Assembly (NCBI GenBank): GCA_004134995.1
Contig: REGP01000001.1
Span: 1,178,001-1,242,000, forward strand
Source of the DNA: Oxalobacteraceae bacterium CAVE-383
Lineage (GTDB): Bacteria > Pseudomonadota > Gammaproteobacteria > Burkholderiales > Burkholderiaceae_D
Length of the DNA stretch: 64,000 bases
Direction: 5' to 3'
Shown here: piece after piece, positions 1 through 8,995 of the stretch
Layout of the letters: each line of letters opens with the position of its first letter
Numbering within the stretch: the stretch's first letter is position 1
Program-made: the position numbers and the translations under genes
The notes under the pieces: model-generated
The model's database searches: none
What the model was told of the DNA's origin: nothing
What the model saw: the letters and a program-made list of their open reading frames with translations, nothing else

Positions 1-288
1 CGACTTGATCCTGATCGCCGGCCTCACGCCGATCCACTCGACCACCGTTCCTTGCAGCGCGCCGAACACCATGACGATGGGAATCATCATCCAGTAATTC
101 ATGTAGGGGCCGCCGTGGATATTGCCGACCAGGCTCAAGCCCACCAGCGCGCCCAGCATCAAGGCCTCGCCCTGGCCGAAATTGAGCGTGCCCGAGGTAG
201 CGAAGGTCAGCTGGTAGCCGAACGCAATGACCGCGTAAATCATCCCCAGCGCAATGCCGCTAAAGACCAGTTGTAAAAAGATGTCCAT
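1..288 (-). CDS. livH: Branched-chain amino acid ABC transporter permease, LivH family (partial, N-terminal 96 codons)
   Basis: This is the start of an inner-membrane permease that would carry leucine, isoleucine, valine or related substrates together with LivM, LivG and LivF. The reading frame opens at an ATG at 288 and runs off the window at base 1. The visible protein begins MDIFLQLVFSGIALGMIYAV and contains FATSGTLNFGQGE, the conserved N-terminal stretch of LivH-type permeases, followed by further hydrophobic segments. It lies 135 bp downstream of a substrate-binding protein gene on the same strand, the usual order for this transporter. A hairpin between the two genes probably lowers permease expression relative to the binding protein. 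The C-terminal part lies outside the window. Confidence 0.88.
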   Translation of the reverse strand, partial: MDIFLQLVFSGIALGMIYAVIAFGYQLTFATSGTLNFGQGEALMLGALVGLSLVGNIHGGPYMNYWMMIPIVMVFGALQGTVVEWIGVRPAIRIKS

Positions 289-355
289 GTTTTACCCGCC
301 GTGAATTATCGCCAACGCTTGCCCGCTTGCCTGCTTTCCGTTTTCCATCGTAAAA

Positions 356-385
356 GGGCCAGTCTCCCAAGGAAGAGACTGGCCC
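356..385 (-). terminator. Intercistronic hairpin (attenuator) between livK and livH
   Basis: GGGCCAGTCTC and GAGACTGGCCC form a perfect 11-bp stem with an 8-nt loop. On the minus strand the stem is followed by TTTTA, so it has the form of a weak intrinsic terminator. Such hairpins after a binding-protein gene usually give partial termination or protect the upstream mRNA, so the periplasmic protein is made in excess over the permeases. Confidence 0.75.
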
Positions 386-423
386 GATTTGCGATTGCGT
401 AAAGAAAGTCTAAGGGCGGCCGA

Positions 424-1578
424 TTATTTGGCCAGCAGAATGCGGCCGTTTTTCACTTCGCCCATGTGCACCAGGTCCGGCTCGATGGCTTCATGGTCGT
501 CATGCGAAAACGGCTTGTCATAGGTGGTGACCACGCCGTCGACTTTGTCCTTCAGGCTTTCCAGCGCTTCACGCACCTTTACGCCATCGGTGGTGCCGGC
601 CTGCTTGATGGCGGCCGCCAGCAGATAGACCGAGTCGTAACCCTGGGCGGCGGACACCGCCGAAGGCATGCGATCGACCTTGTAGGCTTTTTGATAGGCT
701 TCGATGAAGGCCTTGCGCTTGGGCGTATTGCCGTCCTGGATGAAGGTTTGCGGCATTCTTGCGCCGTCGCCGTTCTTGCCGGCATTGTCGATGAAGTTAC
801 CCATCGACAGCGGCCAGCTGCCGATGATAGGCACATGCCAGTTCAGCTTTTCCATGCCGTTGGCGATCTGCGCCAGTTCCGGGCCGATGCCGTAGGTCAG
901 CACCACCTGCGCCCCGCCCTGCTTGGCCTTGAGCAGCTGCGCCGTCATGTCGACGTCCTTGATATTGTATTTCTCGACGGCGACCGGCTTGATGCCCTTG
1001 GTCGACAAGGCTTTTTCCAGATCTTCGCGGCCCAGCTGGCCGTAGTTGGTGGAGTCGGCCAGGATCGCGACCTTGGTGAATTTGCGCTTGGTAATGGCTT
1101 CGTCGACGATCATCGCGGATTGGATGGTGTCGTTGGCGGAGGTGCGGAAGACGTAATTGTCCTTGTACTCCGGCGCCACGAATTGATGCGTGATCACGCT
1201 GCCGGTCGCCACGCTGTTCATGACCGGGATTTTCGCTTCCTGGTAGAAACGCTGGCTCGCCAATGCAACACCGGTATTGGCGAAGCCGATCGTGGCCACC
1301 ACTTTTTCCTTGTTGATCAGTTCCTGCGAAACCTGCACGCCGCGTTCATTCTTCGCTTCGTCATCGCGTTCGATCAATTGCAAAGGCCGGCCCAGCACGC
1401 CGCCCTTGGCATTGATGTCGGCCACTGCCAGCTTGGCGCCGTCGCGCATCGAAACGCCCATCGGCGCCGAGCCGCCCGTGAATGGACCCGACATGCCGAT
1501 CTTGATCGGATCCGCTGCAACCGCCGACAGCGAGGCCAGCATTGCGGTTGCCAGCAAAGTCATTTTCAGAAATTTCAT
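424..1578 (-). CDS. livK: Branched-chain amino acid ABC transporter substrate-binding protein
   Basis: The 384-residue product is a periplasmic ligand-binding protein of the Peripla_BP_6 / LivJ-LivK type, which captures branched-chain amino acids or similar small acids and delivers them to LivHMGF. It starts with a clear signal peptide (MKFLKMTLLATAMLASLSAVAA), followed by DPIKIGMSGPFTGGSAPMG, the typical start of the mature domain. Length is normal for the family. The ATG at 1578 is preceded by GGAGGT with good spacing. The permease gene livH follows on the same strand. The exact substrate cannot be read from the sequence, since this family also binds amides, urea and aromatic acids. Confidence 0.9.
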   Translation of the reverse strand: MKFLKMTLLATAMLASLSAVAADPIKIGMSGPFTGGSAPMGVSMRDGAKLAVADINAKGGVLGRPLQLIERDDEAKNERGVQVSQELINKEKVVATIGFANTGVALASQRFYQEAKIPVMNSVATGSVITHQFVAPEYKDNYVFRTSANDTIQSAMIVDEAITKRKFTKVAILADSTNYGQLGREDLEKALSTKGIKPVAVEKYNIKDVDMTAQLLKAKQGGAQVVLTYGIGPELAQIANGMEKLNWHVPIIGSWPLSMGNFIDNAGKNGDGARMPQTFIQDGNTPKRKAFIEAYQKAYKVDRMPSAVSAAQGYDSVYLLAAAIKQAGTTDGVKVREALESLKDKVDGVVTTYDKPFSHDDHEAIEPDLVHMGEVKNGRILLAK

Positions 1579-1675
1579 TTGTCTACCTCCAGATTTATTA
1601 TTTAATGGTCGTTCGCCACTGCAAGCCGATCATGTTCCTTCCACCTTGCGCGAAACTTACAAACCGATCGGCGGC

Positions 1676-2152
1676 CTATCCCTGCCGAGGATCCTCAAAC
1701 AGGCTGCCGCCAGGCAGGCGCTCGCGGATATGCCCCGGCAAGGCCATCGATTTCTCGTCCGCGAAACTGACCCAGACGATCTTCGCCGCGCCTTCCGCAT
1801 ACACCACGCCCGGCTCGTCCGAACGCTCCAAGCGATAGGCGGTTTCCATGCTGGAGCGCCCTATCGCGCCCACGAAAATATGCACGTCGACCGTGCCCGG
1901 ATAGCGCAATTGCCTCAAGAAGGTGCATCCCGCATTGATCAATACCGGGCCGTTGCCGCCTTCGCCGAGCGTGCCCAGCGAATCGCTGAACCAGCAGATG
2001 CGGGCCTGCTCCATATAGCGGAAATACACGGTATTGTTGACATGGCCGAAGGCATCCATATCGCCCCAGCGGATCGGAATGCCGGCCGTATAGACCAGGC
2101 GAAAAGGCTGTTCGGGGGACGCTTGCCCCGCAGCAATCGGCAGATTACCCAT
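1676..2152 (-). CDS. Acyl-CoA thioesterase, 4-hydroxybenzoyl-CoA thioesterase (YbgC-like) hotdog family
   Basis: The 158-residue protein has the hotdog thioesterase signature DMDAFGHVNN at residues 31-40, which includes the catalytic Asp of the 4HBT/YbgC group, followed by YFRYMEQARI. It probably hydrolyses an acyl-CoA thioester in the cytoplasm; the acyl group is unknown. The gene is divergent from the ETF-ubiquinone oxidoreductase gene, 183 bp away, and both could serve acyl-CoA metabolism. GAAGGA lies about 10 nt before the ATG. Neighbouring livK reads in the same direction, but the 97-bp gap gives no evidence of an operon. Confidence 0.85.
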   Translation of the reverse strand: MGNLPIAAGQASPEQPFRLVYTAGIPIRWGDMDAFGHVNNTVYFRYMEQARICWFSDSLGTLGEGGNGPVLINAGCTFLRQLRYPGTVDVHIFVGAIGRSSMETAYRLERSDEPGVVYAEGAAKIVWVSFADEKSMALPGHIRERLPGGSLFEDPRQG

Positions 2153-2335
2153 ATATTTTTCATCCTTCCCATCAGAAATTTCAGCTATTTCGATACCGAA
2201 TCATCATGTTTCGTCCGAACGGCACGCACACATGAGACGCATCACATAAAATGAACCCCAAAAAATGACGCGCTCATTTAGAATAGCAACAAAAGAACGA
2301 TCGTGCGAAAAACCCAAGTCTGCGAGGCAATATAC

Positions 2336-4027
2336 ATGAATCAAGCTACCCCGACGAGCAGCTCCTTGATTGCGCAATACGGCCCGCGCGAAGCAATGGA
2401 ATACGACGTGGTTGTGGTCGGCGGCGGCCCTGCCGGCTTGTCCGCGGCGATACGCCTGAAGCAACTGGCCGCGGAAAACGGCGGCGATGTCAGTGTCTGC
2501 GTATTGGAAAAAGGCGGCGAGCTGGGCGCCCACATCCTCTCTGGCGCCGTGATGGACCCGCGCGCCATCACCGAACTGTTCCCCGACTGGAAAGAACGCG
2601 GCGCGCCGCTGAACACGGCAGTCACCGAAGACCGCTTCCTGTTCCTGGGCAAGACCAAGGCGCTGAAAACGCCGGCCTGGATGCTGCCCGCCTGCTTCCA
2701 GAACCACGGCAACTACATTGTGTCGCTGGCCAACGTGGTGCGCTGGCTGGGCCAGCAGGCCGAAGCGCTGGGCGTCGAGATTTTCCCGGGCTTTCCGGCG
2801 GCGGAAATCCTGTACAACGGCGATGGCAGCGTCAAGGGCGTCGCCACCGGTAATATGGGCGTGGACCGCGAAGGCAAGCCCAAGGCCGACTTCCAGCTCG
2901 GCATGGAACTGCACGCCAAATACACCTTCTTCGCGGAAGGCGCGCGCGGCCATCTCGGCAAGCAGTTGATCGCCAAATTTGCGCTGGACCAGGGCAAGGA
3001 TCCGCAAACCTACGGCATCGGCATCAAGGAATTGTGGGAGATCGATCCCAAAATGCATCAGCCCGGCCTGGTCATCCATACAGCCGGCTGGCCGCTCGAC
3101 GCCAAGACCTACGGCGGATCGTTCCTGTATCACATGGAAGACAACCAGGTCGCGGTCGGCTACGTGGTCGGATTGTCTTATGAGAACCCTTACCTGTCGC
3201 CGTTCGAGGAATTCCAGCGTTACAAAACGCATCCTGAAATCCGCAAGTTCTTCGAAGGCGGCAAACGCATTTCCTACGGCGCGCGCGCCATTACCGCGGG
3301 CGGATTGCAGTCGCTGCCGGAACTGGTTTTCCCGGGCGGCGCGCTGATCGGCTGCGACGCCGGCTTCCTGAACGCCAGCCGCATCAAGGGCAGCCACGCC
3401 GCGATCAAGAGCGGCATGCTGGCCGCCGACGCCGCATTTGAAGCCATCGGCGCCAAGCGCGCATTCGATCGCCTGACTGCCTACAGCGAAGCTTTCAAAG
3501 CGTCCTGGCTGCATGAGGAATTGCACAAGGCGCGCAATTTCAAGCCGGCCATGAGCAAGGGGCTGTACGCCGGCACATTGATGGTCGGCATCGACCAGGT
3601 GCTGTTCGGCGGCAAGGCGCCCTGGACACTGCGCAATACGCATGCGGACCATGAATGCCTGAAGCCGGCGGCCGATTACGCCCCGATCGTTTATCCGAAA
3701 CCGGACGGCAAGCTGACCTTCGATAAATTGTCGTCGGTATTCATTTCAAATACCAATCATGCCGAGAATCAGCCGGTGCATTTGACGTTGAAGGATGCGA
3801 GCGTGCCGGTCGGCGTGAATCTGGCGACGTATGCCGGGCCGGAGGCGCGCTACTGCCCGGCGGGGGTGTATGAGTTCGTTCAGGCCGAAAGCGGCGGTGG
3901 CGAGCGGCTGCAGATCAATTCGCAGAACTGCGTGCATTGCAAAACCTGCGATATCAAGGATCCGACGCAGAATATTGTCTGGGTCACGCCCGAGGGCGGG
4001 GGCGGGCCGAATTATCCGAACATGTAG
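2336..4027 (+). CDS. Electron transfer flavoprotein-ubiquinone oxidoreductase (ETF-QO)
   Basis: This inner-membrane-associated flavoprotein passes electrons from electron transfer flavoprotein to ubiquinone, linking acyl-CoA and amino acid oxidation to the respiratory chain. The 563-residue protein has an N-terminal FAD-binding site (GGGPAG, residues 29-34), and four cysteines near the C terminus (C507, C532, C535, C538; [13 protein letters not shown]) that bind the single [4Fe-4S] cluster. Length matches the family. The ATG at 2336 is chosen because GAGG lies 8 nt upstream; an in-frame GTG at 2303 would add 11 residues not expected in the family. The genes for ETF itself (etfAB) are not in this window. 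Confidence 0.95.
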   Translation: MNQATPTSSSLIAQYGPREAMEYDVVVVGGGPAGLSAAIRLKQLAAENGGDVSVCVLEKGGELGAHILSGAVMDPRAITELFPDWKERGAPLNTAVTEDRFLFLGKTKALKTPAWMLPACFQNHGNYIVSLANVVRWLGQQAEALGVEIFPGFPAAEILYNGDGSVKGVATGNMGVDREGKPKADFQLGMELHAKYTFFAEGARGHLGKQLIAKFALDQGKDPQTYGIGIKELWEIDPKMHQPGLVIHTAGWPLDAKTYGGSFLYHMEDNQVAVGYVVGLSYENPYLSPFEEFQRYKTHPEIRKFFEGGKRISYGARAITAGGLQSLPELVFPGGALIGCDAGFLNASRIKGSHAAIKSGMLAADAAFEAIGAKRAFDRLTAYSEAFKASWLHEELHKARNFKPAMSKGLYAGTLMVGIDQVLFGGKAPWTLRNTHADHECLKPAADYAPIVYPKPDGKLTFDKLSSVFISNTNHAENQPVHLTLKDASVPVGVNLATYAGPEARYCPAGVYEFVQAESGGGERLQINSQNCVHCKTCDIKDPTQNIVWVTPEGGGGPNYPNM

Positions 4028-4058
4028 GGAAACCAAGATAGCGCGATGAAATGATCCG

Positions 4059-4076
4059 CTTGCGAGCCTTCGCAAG
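4059..4076. terminator. Small hairpin between convergent genes
   Basis: CTTGCGA and TCGCAAG form a perfect 7-bp stem with a GCCT loop in the 64-bp gap between the convergent ETF-QO and HxlR genes. No T-run follows in either direction, so termination is only a possibility. Confidence 0.3.
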
Positions 4077-4091
4077 AGGAGCGGCGCCATC

Positions 4092-4682
4092 TCAGTCAGA
4101 GGCCCCTGCCGCCGGCATGGCCGGCAATTCACAATCCGGATCTGCAGCGATATTCGTAGTTGCAGAACCGGCCGTGTTGCCGGCTTTGCGATGGCGCATA
4201 TTGCGCGATAGCCGCCAATGCGTCAGTTCGTCCGCGCCGGGACCTGCTTCGATGACAAGATCCGAAGCGCTTACCGCCTCGCCGGTATTCAGGTCGATGA
4301 AACCCCATCCGATATCGGCGCCGGTTTTTCGGTTCACAAACTTCAGCGGCGGCGCCGAACCGCCTGACACATCAAGGCTATCCCCGATCTGAGCGAGCAC
4401 CGCCATCACCGGGGCGATCTGCCAGCCCTTTTGGGTCAAGAGGTATTCGAATCGTTCCGGGTTCACCTGATAACGCCGCCGCTCGACGAGGCCATTGGCC
4501 TCCAGGTGCTTCAACCGGTCGCTCAACGTCGCATTGGTCACGCCGGACGATTGACGAAAATCGTCGTAGCGGCTGAGACCCAATACCAGATCGCGGAGGA
4601 TCAGCAAACCCCAGCGGTCGCCGATCGCCGCCATGACGCCCGCAATCGAACACACCATTCCGTCGAAACTCTTCGAGCGCAT
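4092..4682 (-). CDS. HxlR-family winged-helix transcriptional regulator
   Basis: The 196-residue protein has an N-terminal HxlR domain (about residues 5-95). It carries the conserved cysteine in FDGMVCSIAGVMAAIGDRW, and the helix-turn-helix and wing in TNATLSDRLKHLEANGLVER. HxlR proteins usually bind DNA as dimers, often sensing thiol stress or electrophiles through that cysteine. The roughly 95-residue C-terminal extension is unrecognised. I chose the ATG at 4682, preceded by GGAG and AGG; an in-frame TTG five codons upstream is an alternative. The gene is divergent from a membrane-protein gene across a 211-bp region with a repeated ATTATAAGA motif, so it probably regulates itself and that neighbour. 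Confidence 0.88.
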   Translation of the reverse strand: MRSKSFDGMVCSIAGVMAAIGDRWGLLILRDLVLGLSRYDDFRQSSGVTNATLSDRLKHLEANGLVERRRYQVNPERFEYLLTQKGWQIAPVMAVLAQIGDSLDVSGGSAPPLKFVNRKTGADIGWGFIDLNTGEAVSASDLVIEAGPGADELTHWRLSRNMRHRKAGNTAGSATTNIAADPDCELPAMPAAGASD

Positions 4683-4726
4683 AGAACCTGTCTCCAAGCC
4701 CGCTGAAATTCCCGGGCAACACTCTG

Positions 4727-4816
4727 ATTATAAGAAACACTCCCGTCTGCAACAACGGCTTATTCGAGAAACCCGCAAACAAATCGCTTGCGCGGCCATT
4801 AACTCTTATTATAAGA
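4727..4816. promoter_or_regulatory. Repeated ATTATAAGA motif in the HxlR / membrane-protein divergent region
   Basis: The 9-mer ATTATAAGA occurs at 4727-4735 and again at 4808-4816. The second copy lies in the palindrome CTTAT-T-ATAAG (4805-4815). Each copy sits near the start of one of the two divergent genes, so both are candidate operators for the HxlR protein or -10 regions of the two promoters. This is inference from position and repetition only. Confidence 0.4.
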
Positions 4817-4893
4817 TTTACTGGCGCTATCGTTGACGGGCCATCTGGATTGCTGAAACACGTCATCGAGTCCACCTTACAAGGAGTCTCAAA

Positions 4894-5730
4894 TTGCAGC
4901 CAAACAACACCGCCAACGCCATCAGCCCGCTGCTTGCATTCACCGGCACCGGGGTCGCAACCTGCCTCTGGCTCGGCGCGCTTGTCGCGATACCGGGGTT
5001 TCAACAATCGGGTTTACCTGTAATCGCCGCGCGTTTGGCTGTGCATCTGATCGTGCTCATCGGAGCGTGGGCGGCACTTTCGCGCACTTCGCTGACCGCA
5101 TCCGAACGCCTGTCGACCTGGCTGGCGATTGCAATTCCACTGACCGTCTGGCATGGCGCGGCATGGGTAATTGTCGCCAAGGGCTTGCTCCTGCCGGGAG
5201 CGACTTCAATTCCATTGCTGCCATTGATGATCGTCGTCCCGACGGCCGTCGTCATCACGGTACTTTGGCGTTCGCGCCGGATCGGCGCGCTGCTCGATGC
5301 AATGCCGGACAGCTGGCTGGTCGGCTTGCAGGCCTACAGAGTCATTGGCGCCGTGTTCTTCGTCAATTGGCTGGGCGGGGTTGCGCCGGGGGTATTCGCG
5401 GCGCCCGCGGGCACGGGCGACGTGATCACAGGTCTGTTGGCCCTGCCGACAGCCATTGCGCTGGCAAGCGGCCGGCCGGGCAGCGTCCGGGCTGCGGTGC
5501 TTTGGAACCTGTTCGGCATAGCGGATCTCGTGGTGGCAGTCACGATGGGCGCCCTTACCTCGCCTGGAGCCTTGCAGCGCTTTGCCTTGGACCATCCCAA
5601 TCTGACGACCGGCGCCTATCCCGCCGCCATCATTCCCGCCTTCACAGTACCTACCTCGCTGGTCCTGCATGCGCTGTCGCTGCGTCAGTTGCTCAAGCGC
5701 GCAAGACCCGTGGCGACGGTCGCCGCATGA
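4894..5730 (+). CDS. Conserved hypothetical integral membrane protein (TTG start)
   Basis: The 278-residue product is very hydrophobic, with about seven or eight predicted membrane-spanning segments across its length and short polar loops. No catalytic motif is visible and I do not recognise the family. The start is a TTG at 4894 because AAGGAGT, a strong ribosome binding site, lies seven nt upstream; there is no ATG nearby in frame. The gene is divergent from an HxlR regulator and is probably its target. HxlR neighbours are often oxidoreductases, efflux proteins or DoxX-like membrane proteins, but none of those signatures is evident here. Confidence 0.8.
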   Translation: MQPNNTANAISPLLAFTGTGVATCLWLGALVAIPGFQQSGLPVIAARLAVHLIVLIGAWAALSRTSLTASERLSTWLAIAIPLTVWHGAAWVIVAKGLLLPGATSIPLLPLMIVVPTAVVITVLWRSRRIGALLDAMPDSWLVGLQAYRVIGAVFFVNWLGGVAPGVFAAPAGTGDVITGLLALPTAIALASGRPGSVRAAVLWNLFGIADLVVAVTMGALTSPGALQRFALDHPNLTTGAYPAAIIPAFTVPTSLVLHALSLRQLLKRARPVATVAA

Positions 5731-5870
5731 CCGCCGGCCGAAAGGATTTTGGTCCGCCCCAGTAATATGTCAAAAGTATTACAGAACACCGAACTATATA
5801 TTGGACAACTCACCAGCCAAGCGGCACCCTACCGTCTTCTTTCGTTCGCGCCCCTGAGGAGACACCCGGC

Positions 5871-7733
5871 ATGCCCACTTACCGTTCCCATACCACTACC
5901 CAAGGCCGCAACATGGCCGGCGCCCGCGCATTGTGGCGCGCCACCGGCATGAAGGACGGCGATTTCGACAAGCCGATCATCGCTGTCGTCAATTCCTTCA
6001 CGCAGTTTGTGCCGGGCCACGTGCATCTGAAGGATCTGGGCCAATTGGTGGCGCGCGAAATCGAAGCATCGGGCGGCGTCGCCAAGGAATTCAATACGAT
6101 CGCCGTCGATGACGGCATCGCCATGGGCCATGGCGGCATGCTGTACTCGCTGCCGTCGCGCGATCTGATTGCCGATTCGGTCGAATATATGGTCAACGCG
6201 CACTGCGCCGATGCCATGGTTTGCATCTCGAACTGCGACAAGATCACGCCCGGCATGCTGATGGCCGCGATGCGCCTCAATATCCCGGTAGTGTTCGTGT
6301 CGGGCGGCCCGATGGAAGCCGGCAAGGTCGTGAAGGTCGTCAACGGCGACAAGAAAATCATCAAGCTGGATCTGATCGACGCCATGATCAAGGCCGGCGA
6401 CGACAGTGTGTCCGATGCGGATGTGGCGGAAATCGAGCGCTCGGCCTGCCCTACCTGCGGCTCCTGCTCCGGCATGTTCACAGCCAATTCGATGAACTGC
6501 CTGACCGAGGCGCTGGGCCTGGCATTGCCGGGCAACGGCACCATCGTGGCCACGCACGCGGACCGCAAGGAATTGTTCCTGCGCGCCGGCCGCCTGATCG
6601 TCGAACTGGCCAAGCGCCACTACGAGCAGGACGATTATTCGGTCCTGCCGCGCAGCATCGCCACCAAGGAGGCGTTCGAAAACGCGATGGCGCTGGATGT
6701 CTCGATGGGCGGCTCCACCAATACGGTGCTGCATCTGCTGGCGGCAGCGCACGAAGCCCAGGTGGCATTCACCATGGCCGACATCGACCGCATCTCGCGC
6801 AAAGTGCCTTGCCTGTGCAAGGTGGCGCCGATGACGGACAAGTTCCACATCGAAGACGTGCACCGCGCCGGCGGCATCTTCTCGATCCTGGGCGAGCTGG
6901 CGCGCGCCGGCCTGCTCGATACATCGCTGCCGACCGTGCATAGCCCGACCATGGGCGAGGCGATCGAACAATACGATATCGTCCGCAGCAAGGACCAGGC
7001 GGTGCATCAGTGGTTCCGCGCCGCGCCGGGCGGCGTCCCGACGCAAGTGGCGTTCTCGCAGTCCGAGCGCTACGAGAAGAACGACCTCGACCGCAGCGCC
7101 GGCTGCATCCGCGATCGCGCCCATGCGTATTCGCAGGACGGCGGCCTCGCGGTGCTGTACGGGAATATCGCCGAAAAGGGCTGTATCGTGAAGACGGCCG
7201 GCGTGGATGAGAGCATCCTGAAATTCTCCGGCAAGGCGCGCGTGTTCGAAAGCCAGGACGCGGCAGTCGAAGCGATCCTGGGCGACACCGTGCATGCGGG
7301 CGACGTCGTCATCATCCGCTATGAAGGCCCGAAAGGCGGCCCCGGCATGCAGGAAATGCTTTACCCGACGTCTTACATCAAATCGAAAGGGCTGGGCAAA
7401 GCCTGCGCACTGTTCACGGACGGCCGCTTTTCCGGCGGCTCCTCCGGCCTGGTGATCGGCCATGCTTCTCCCGAAGCGGCCGAAGGCGGCGCGATCGGCC
7501 TGGTGGAAGAAGGCGATACGATCGACATCGACATCCCTGCCCGCACCATCAGCCTGCGCGTAAGCACCGAAATTCTGGCGCATCGCCGCGCCAGGATGGA
7601 AGAGCGCGGCCAGGATGCATGGCAGCCGGTAAGCCGCGAGCGCTATGTCTCGCAGGCACTGCAGGCCTACGCTGCGCTGACCACGTCAGCCGACCGCGGC
7701 GCGGTGCGCGATCTGTCGCAACTGAAACGTTAA
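5871..7733 (+). CDS. ilvD: Dihydroxy-acid dehydratase
   Basis: This cytoplasmic Fe-S enzyme dehydrates 2,3-dihydroxy-isovalerate and 2,3-dihydroxy-3-methylvalerate to the 2-keto acids that precede valine, leucine and isoleucine. The 620-residue protein is the long bacterial form. The cluster-binding cysteines are visible in [12 protein letters not shown] (C122) and [20 protein letters not shown] (C193-C199). The ATG at 5871 is preceded by GAGGAG. It stands alone: the upstream gene is an unrelated membrane protein and the downstream gene converges. No leader peptide or attenuator is obvious in the 140-bp upstream region, although AGTAATA and TATTACA there form a small inverted repeat. Confidence 0.97.
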   Translation: MPTYRSHTTTQGRNMAGARALWRATGMKDGDFDKPIIAVVNSFTQFVPGHVHLKDLGQLVAREIEASGGVAKEFNTIAVDDGIAMGHGGMLYSLPSRDLIADSVEYMVNAHCADAMVCISNCDKITPGMLMAAMRLNIPVVFVSGGPMEAGKVVKVVNGDKKIIKLDLIDAMIKAGDDSVSDADVAEIERSACPTCGSCSGMFTANSMNCLTEALGLALPGNGTIVATHADRKELFLRAGRLIVELAKRHYEQDDYSVLPRSIATKEAFENAMALDVSMGGSTNTVLHLLAAAHEAQVAFTMADIDRISRKVPCLCKVAPMTDKFHIEDVHRAGGIFSILGELARAGLLDTSLPTVHSPTMGEAIEQYDIVRSKDQAVHQWFRAAPGGVPTQVAFSQSERYEKNDLDRSAGCIRDRAHAYSQDGGLAVLYGNIAEKGCIVKTAGVDESILKFSGKARVFESQDAAVEAILGDTVHAGDVVIIRYEGPKGGPGMQEMLYPTSYIKSKGLGKACALFTDGRFSGGSSGLVIGHASPEAAEGGAIGLVEEGDTIDIDIPARTISLRVSTEILAHRRARMEERGQDAWQPVSRERYVSQALQAYAALTTSADRGAVRDLSQLKR

Positions 7734-7761
7734 AGGCGGGACGGCAGAACGGCGGTGGCGG

Positions 7762-8316
7762 TCAGCCCGAAAAGCCGCCCCCATCGAGATACGCGCGTTC
7801 TTCCGGGGTGGTGCTGCGTCCCAGCGCCGTATTGCGATGCGGAAAGCGGCCGAATCTCCGGATGAGATCGCGGTGCAAGATGGCGAAACGCAGCGTATCG
7901 GGCTTGTTCAGGCTGCCGCACAAGATGACCGAACGCTCCTGAACGGCCAGCGATTCCGAATGCATGAAGGGCATGTAGAAGAAGGAACGCAGGTCATCTG
8001 ATTCGATCTGCCTGTCCAGGCCGGCGGCAATCGCCGCATCCGCGATCGCCAGCGCCTTGCCGTCGGTGGCAAACATGTGGCCGCTATCGCGCCACGCATT
8101 GCGCGGAAACTGATCGAGCAGCACCACCAGCGCCAGTGCGCCTTCGGCAGTCGCTTGCCAGCCGTCGAGCTCCCCTCTCGCGGCGGCATGATGCGCCGCT
8201 TCAAAGCGCGACTTGAAATCCGCGTCGAACGCCGCGTCTTTTGAAAACCATCGTTTTTTCAGGCCGGCGGCGCGCCAATAGTTGACAACATCGTGGGCGG
8301 TGGGAAGATAATTCAT
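7762..8316 (-). CDS. DUF924 family protein
   Basis: The 184-residue protein fits DUF924: an N-terminal AHDVVNYWRAAGLKKRWFSKD, the central GALALVVLLDQFPRN, and the C-terminal LRFAILHRDLIRRFGRFPHR followed by the typical ending EERAYLDGGGFSG. The fold is alpha-helical and TPR-like; the biochemical role is unknown. I chose the ATG at 8316 (MNYLPTAHDV) because homologues begin close to this motif; a longer frame opens upstream but has no family similarity. The gene converges with ilvD and is divergent from a VOC-family gene. Confidence 0.88.
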   Translation of the reverse strand: MNYLPTAHDVVNYWRAAGLKKRWFSKDAAFDADFKSRFEAAHHAAARGELDGWQATAEGALALVVLLDQFPRNAWRDSGHMFATDGKALAIADAAIAAGLDRQIESDDLRSFFYMPFMHSESLAVQERSVILCGSLNKPDTLRFAILHRDLIRRFGRFPHRNTALGRSTTPEERAYLDGGGFSG

Positions 8317-8405
8317 CGTTTCGTCATGTGTGCAGGCACTATTTTTAAAAAGGTAAATCGAAGAAGCCGCACGTCCATTATCCATTCCAATACAGGAGAA
8401 ACAAA

Positions 8406-8885
8406 ATGGTCAGCAAAAACACGATTTGCCTATGGTACGACGGCGCCGCGCTGGACGCGGCGAATTTCTATGCCAAGACCTTCCCGGACAGCAGCGTGGG
8501 CGCAGTCCATCGTGCGCCCGGCGATTATCCCGACGGCCGGGAAGGCGATGTCCTGACCGTTGAATTCACGGTGATGGGCATTCCCTGCCTCGGTCTGAAC
8601 GGCGGTTCCGCATTCAAGCACAGCCAGGCATTTTCATTCCAGGTTGCCACCGACGACCAGGCCGAAACCGACCGTTTGTGGAATGCGATTGTCGGCAACG
8701 GCGGCCAGGAAAACGCATGCGGCTGGTGCCAGGATAAATGGGGGCTATCGTGGCAGATCACACCGCGCGCCCTGACTGCCGCATATACCGATCCCGATCG
8801 GGCCGCGGCCAAGCGCGCATTCGAGGCCATGATGGGGATGACCAAGATCGACATCGCGGCAATCGAAGCGGCCCGCCGCGGCTGA
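8406..8885 (+). CDS. VOC superfamily protein, PhnB / 3-demethylubiquinone methyltransferase-like
   Basis: The 159-residue protein resembles the PhnB-like branch of the vicinal oxygen chelate fold: ICLWYDGAALDAANFYAKTF near the N terminus, then FTVMGIPCLGLNGG and WCQDKWGLSWQITP. Members are annotated as 3-demethylubiquinone-9 3-methyltransferase domain proteins, but there is no good evidence that they methylate. The ATG at 8406 is preceded by AGGAGA. It is followed at 111 bp by a diguanylate cyclase gene on the same strand, with no sign that the two work together. Confidence 0.86.
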   Translation: MVSKNTICLWYDGAALDAANFYAKTFPDSSVGAVHRAPGDYPDGREGDVLTVEFTVMGIPCLGLNGGSAFKHSQAFSFQVATDDQAETDRLWNAIVGNGGQENACGWCQDKWGLSWQITPRALTAAYTDPDRAAAKRAFEAMMGMTKIDIAAIEAARRG

Positions 8886-8995
8886 CGCTTGCAGGCAATA
8901 AAAAGGAGGGCAACACGCCATGATCCACATCCGGTGTTACATTATCCCGAGTGCCGGAAAATGGCGCGTTTGCCAACTCATTCAAAATCCAATTC

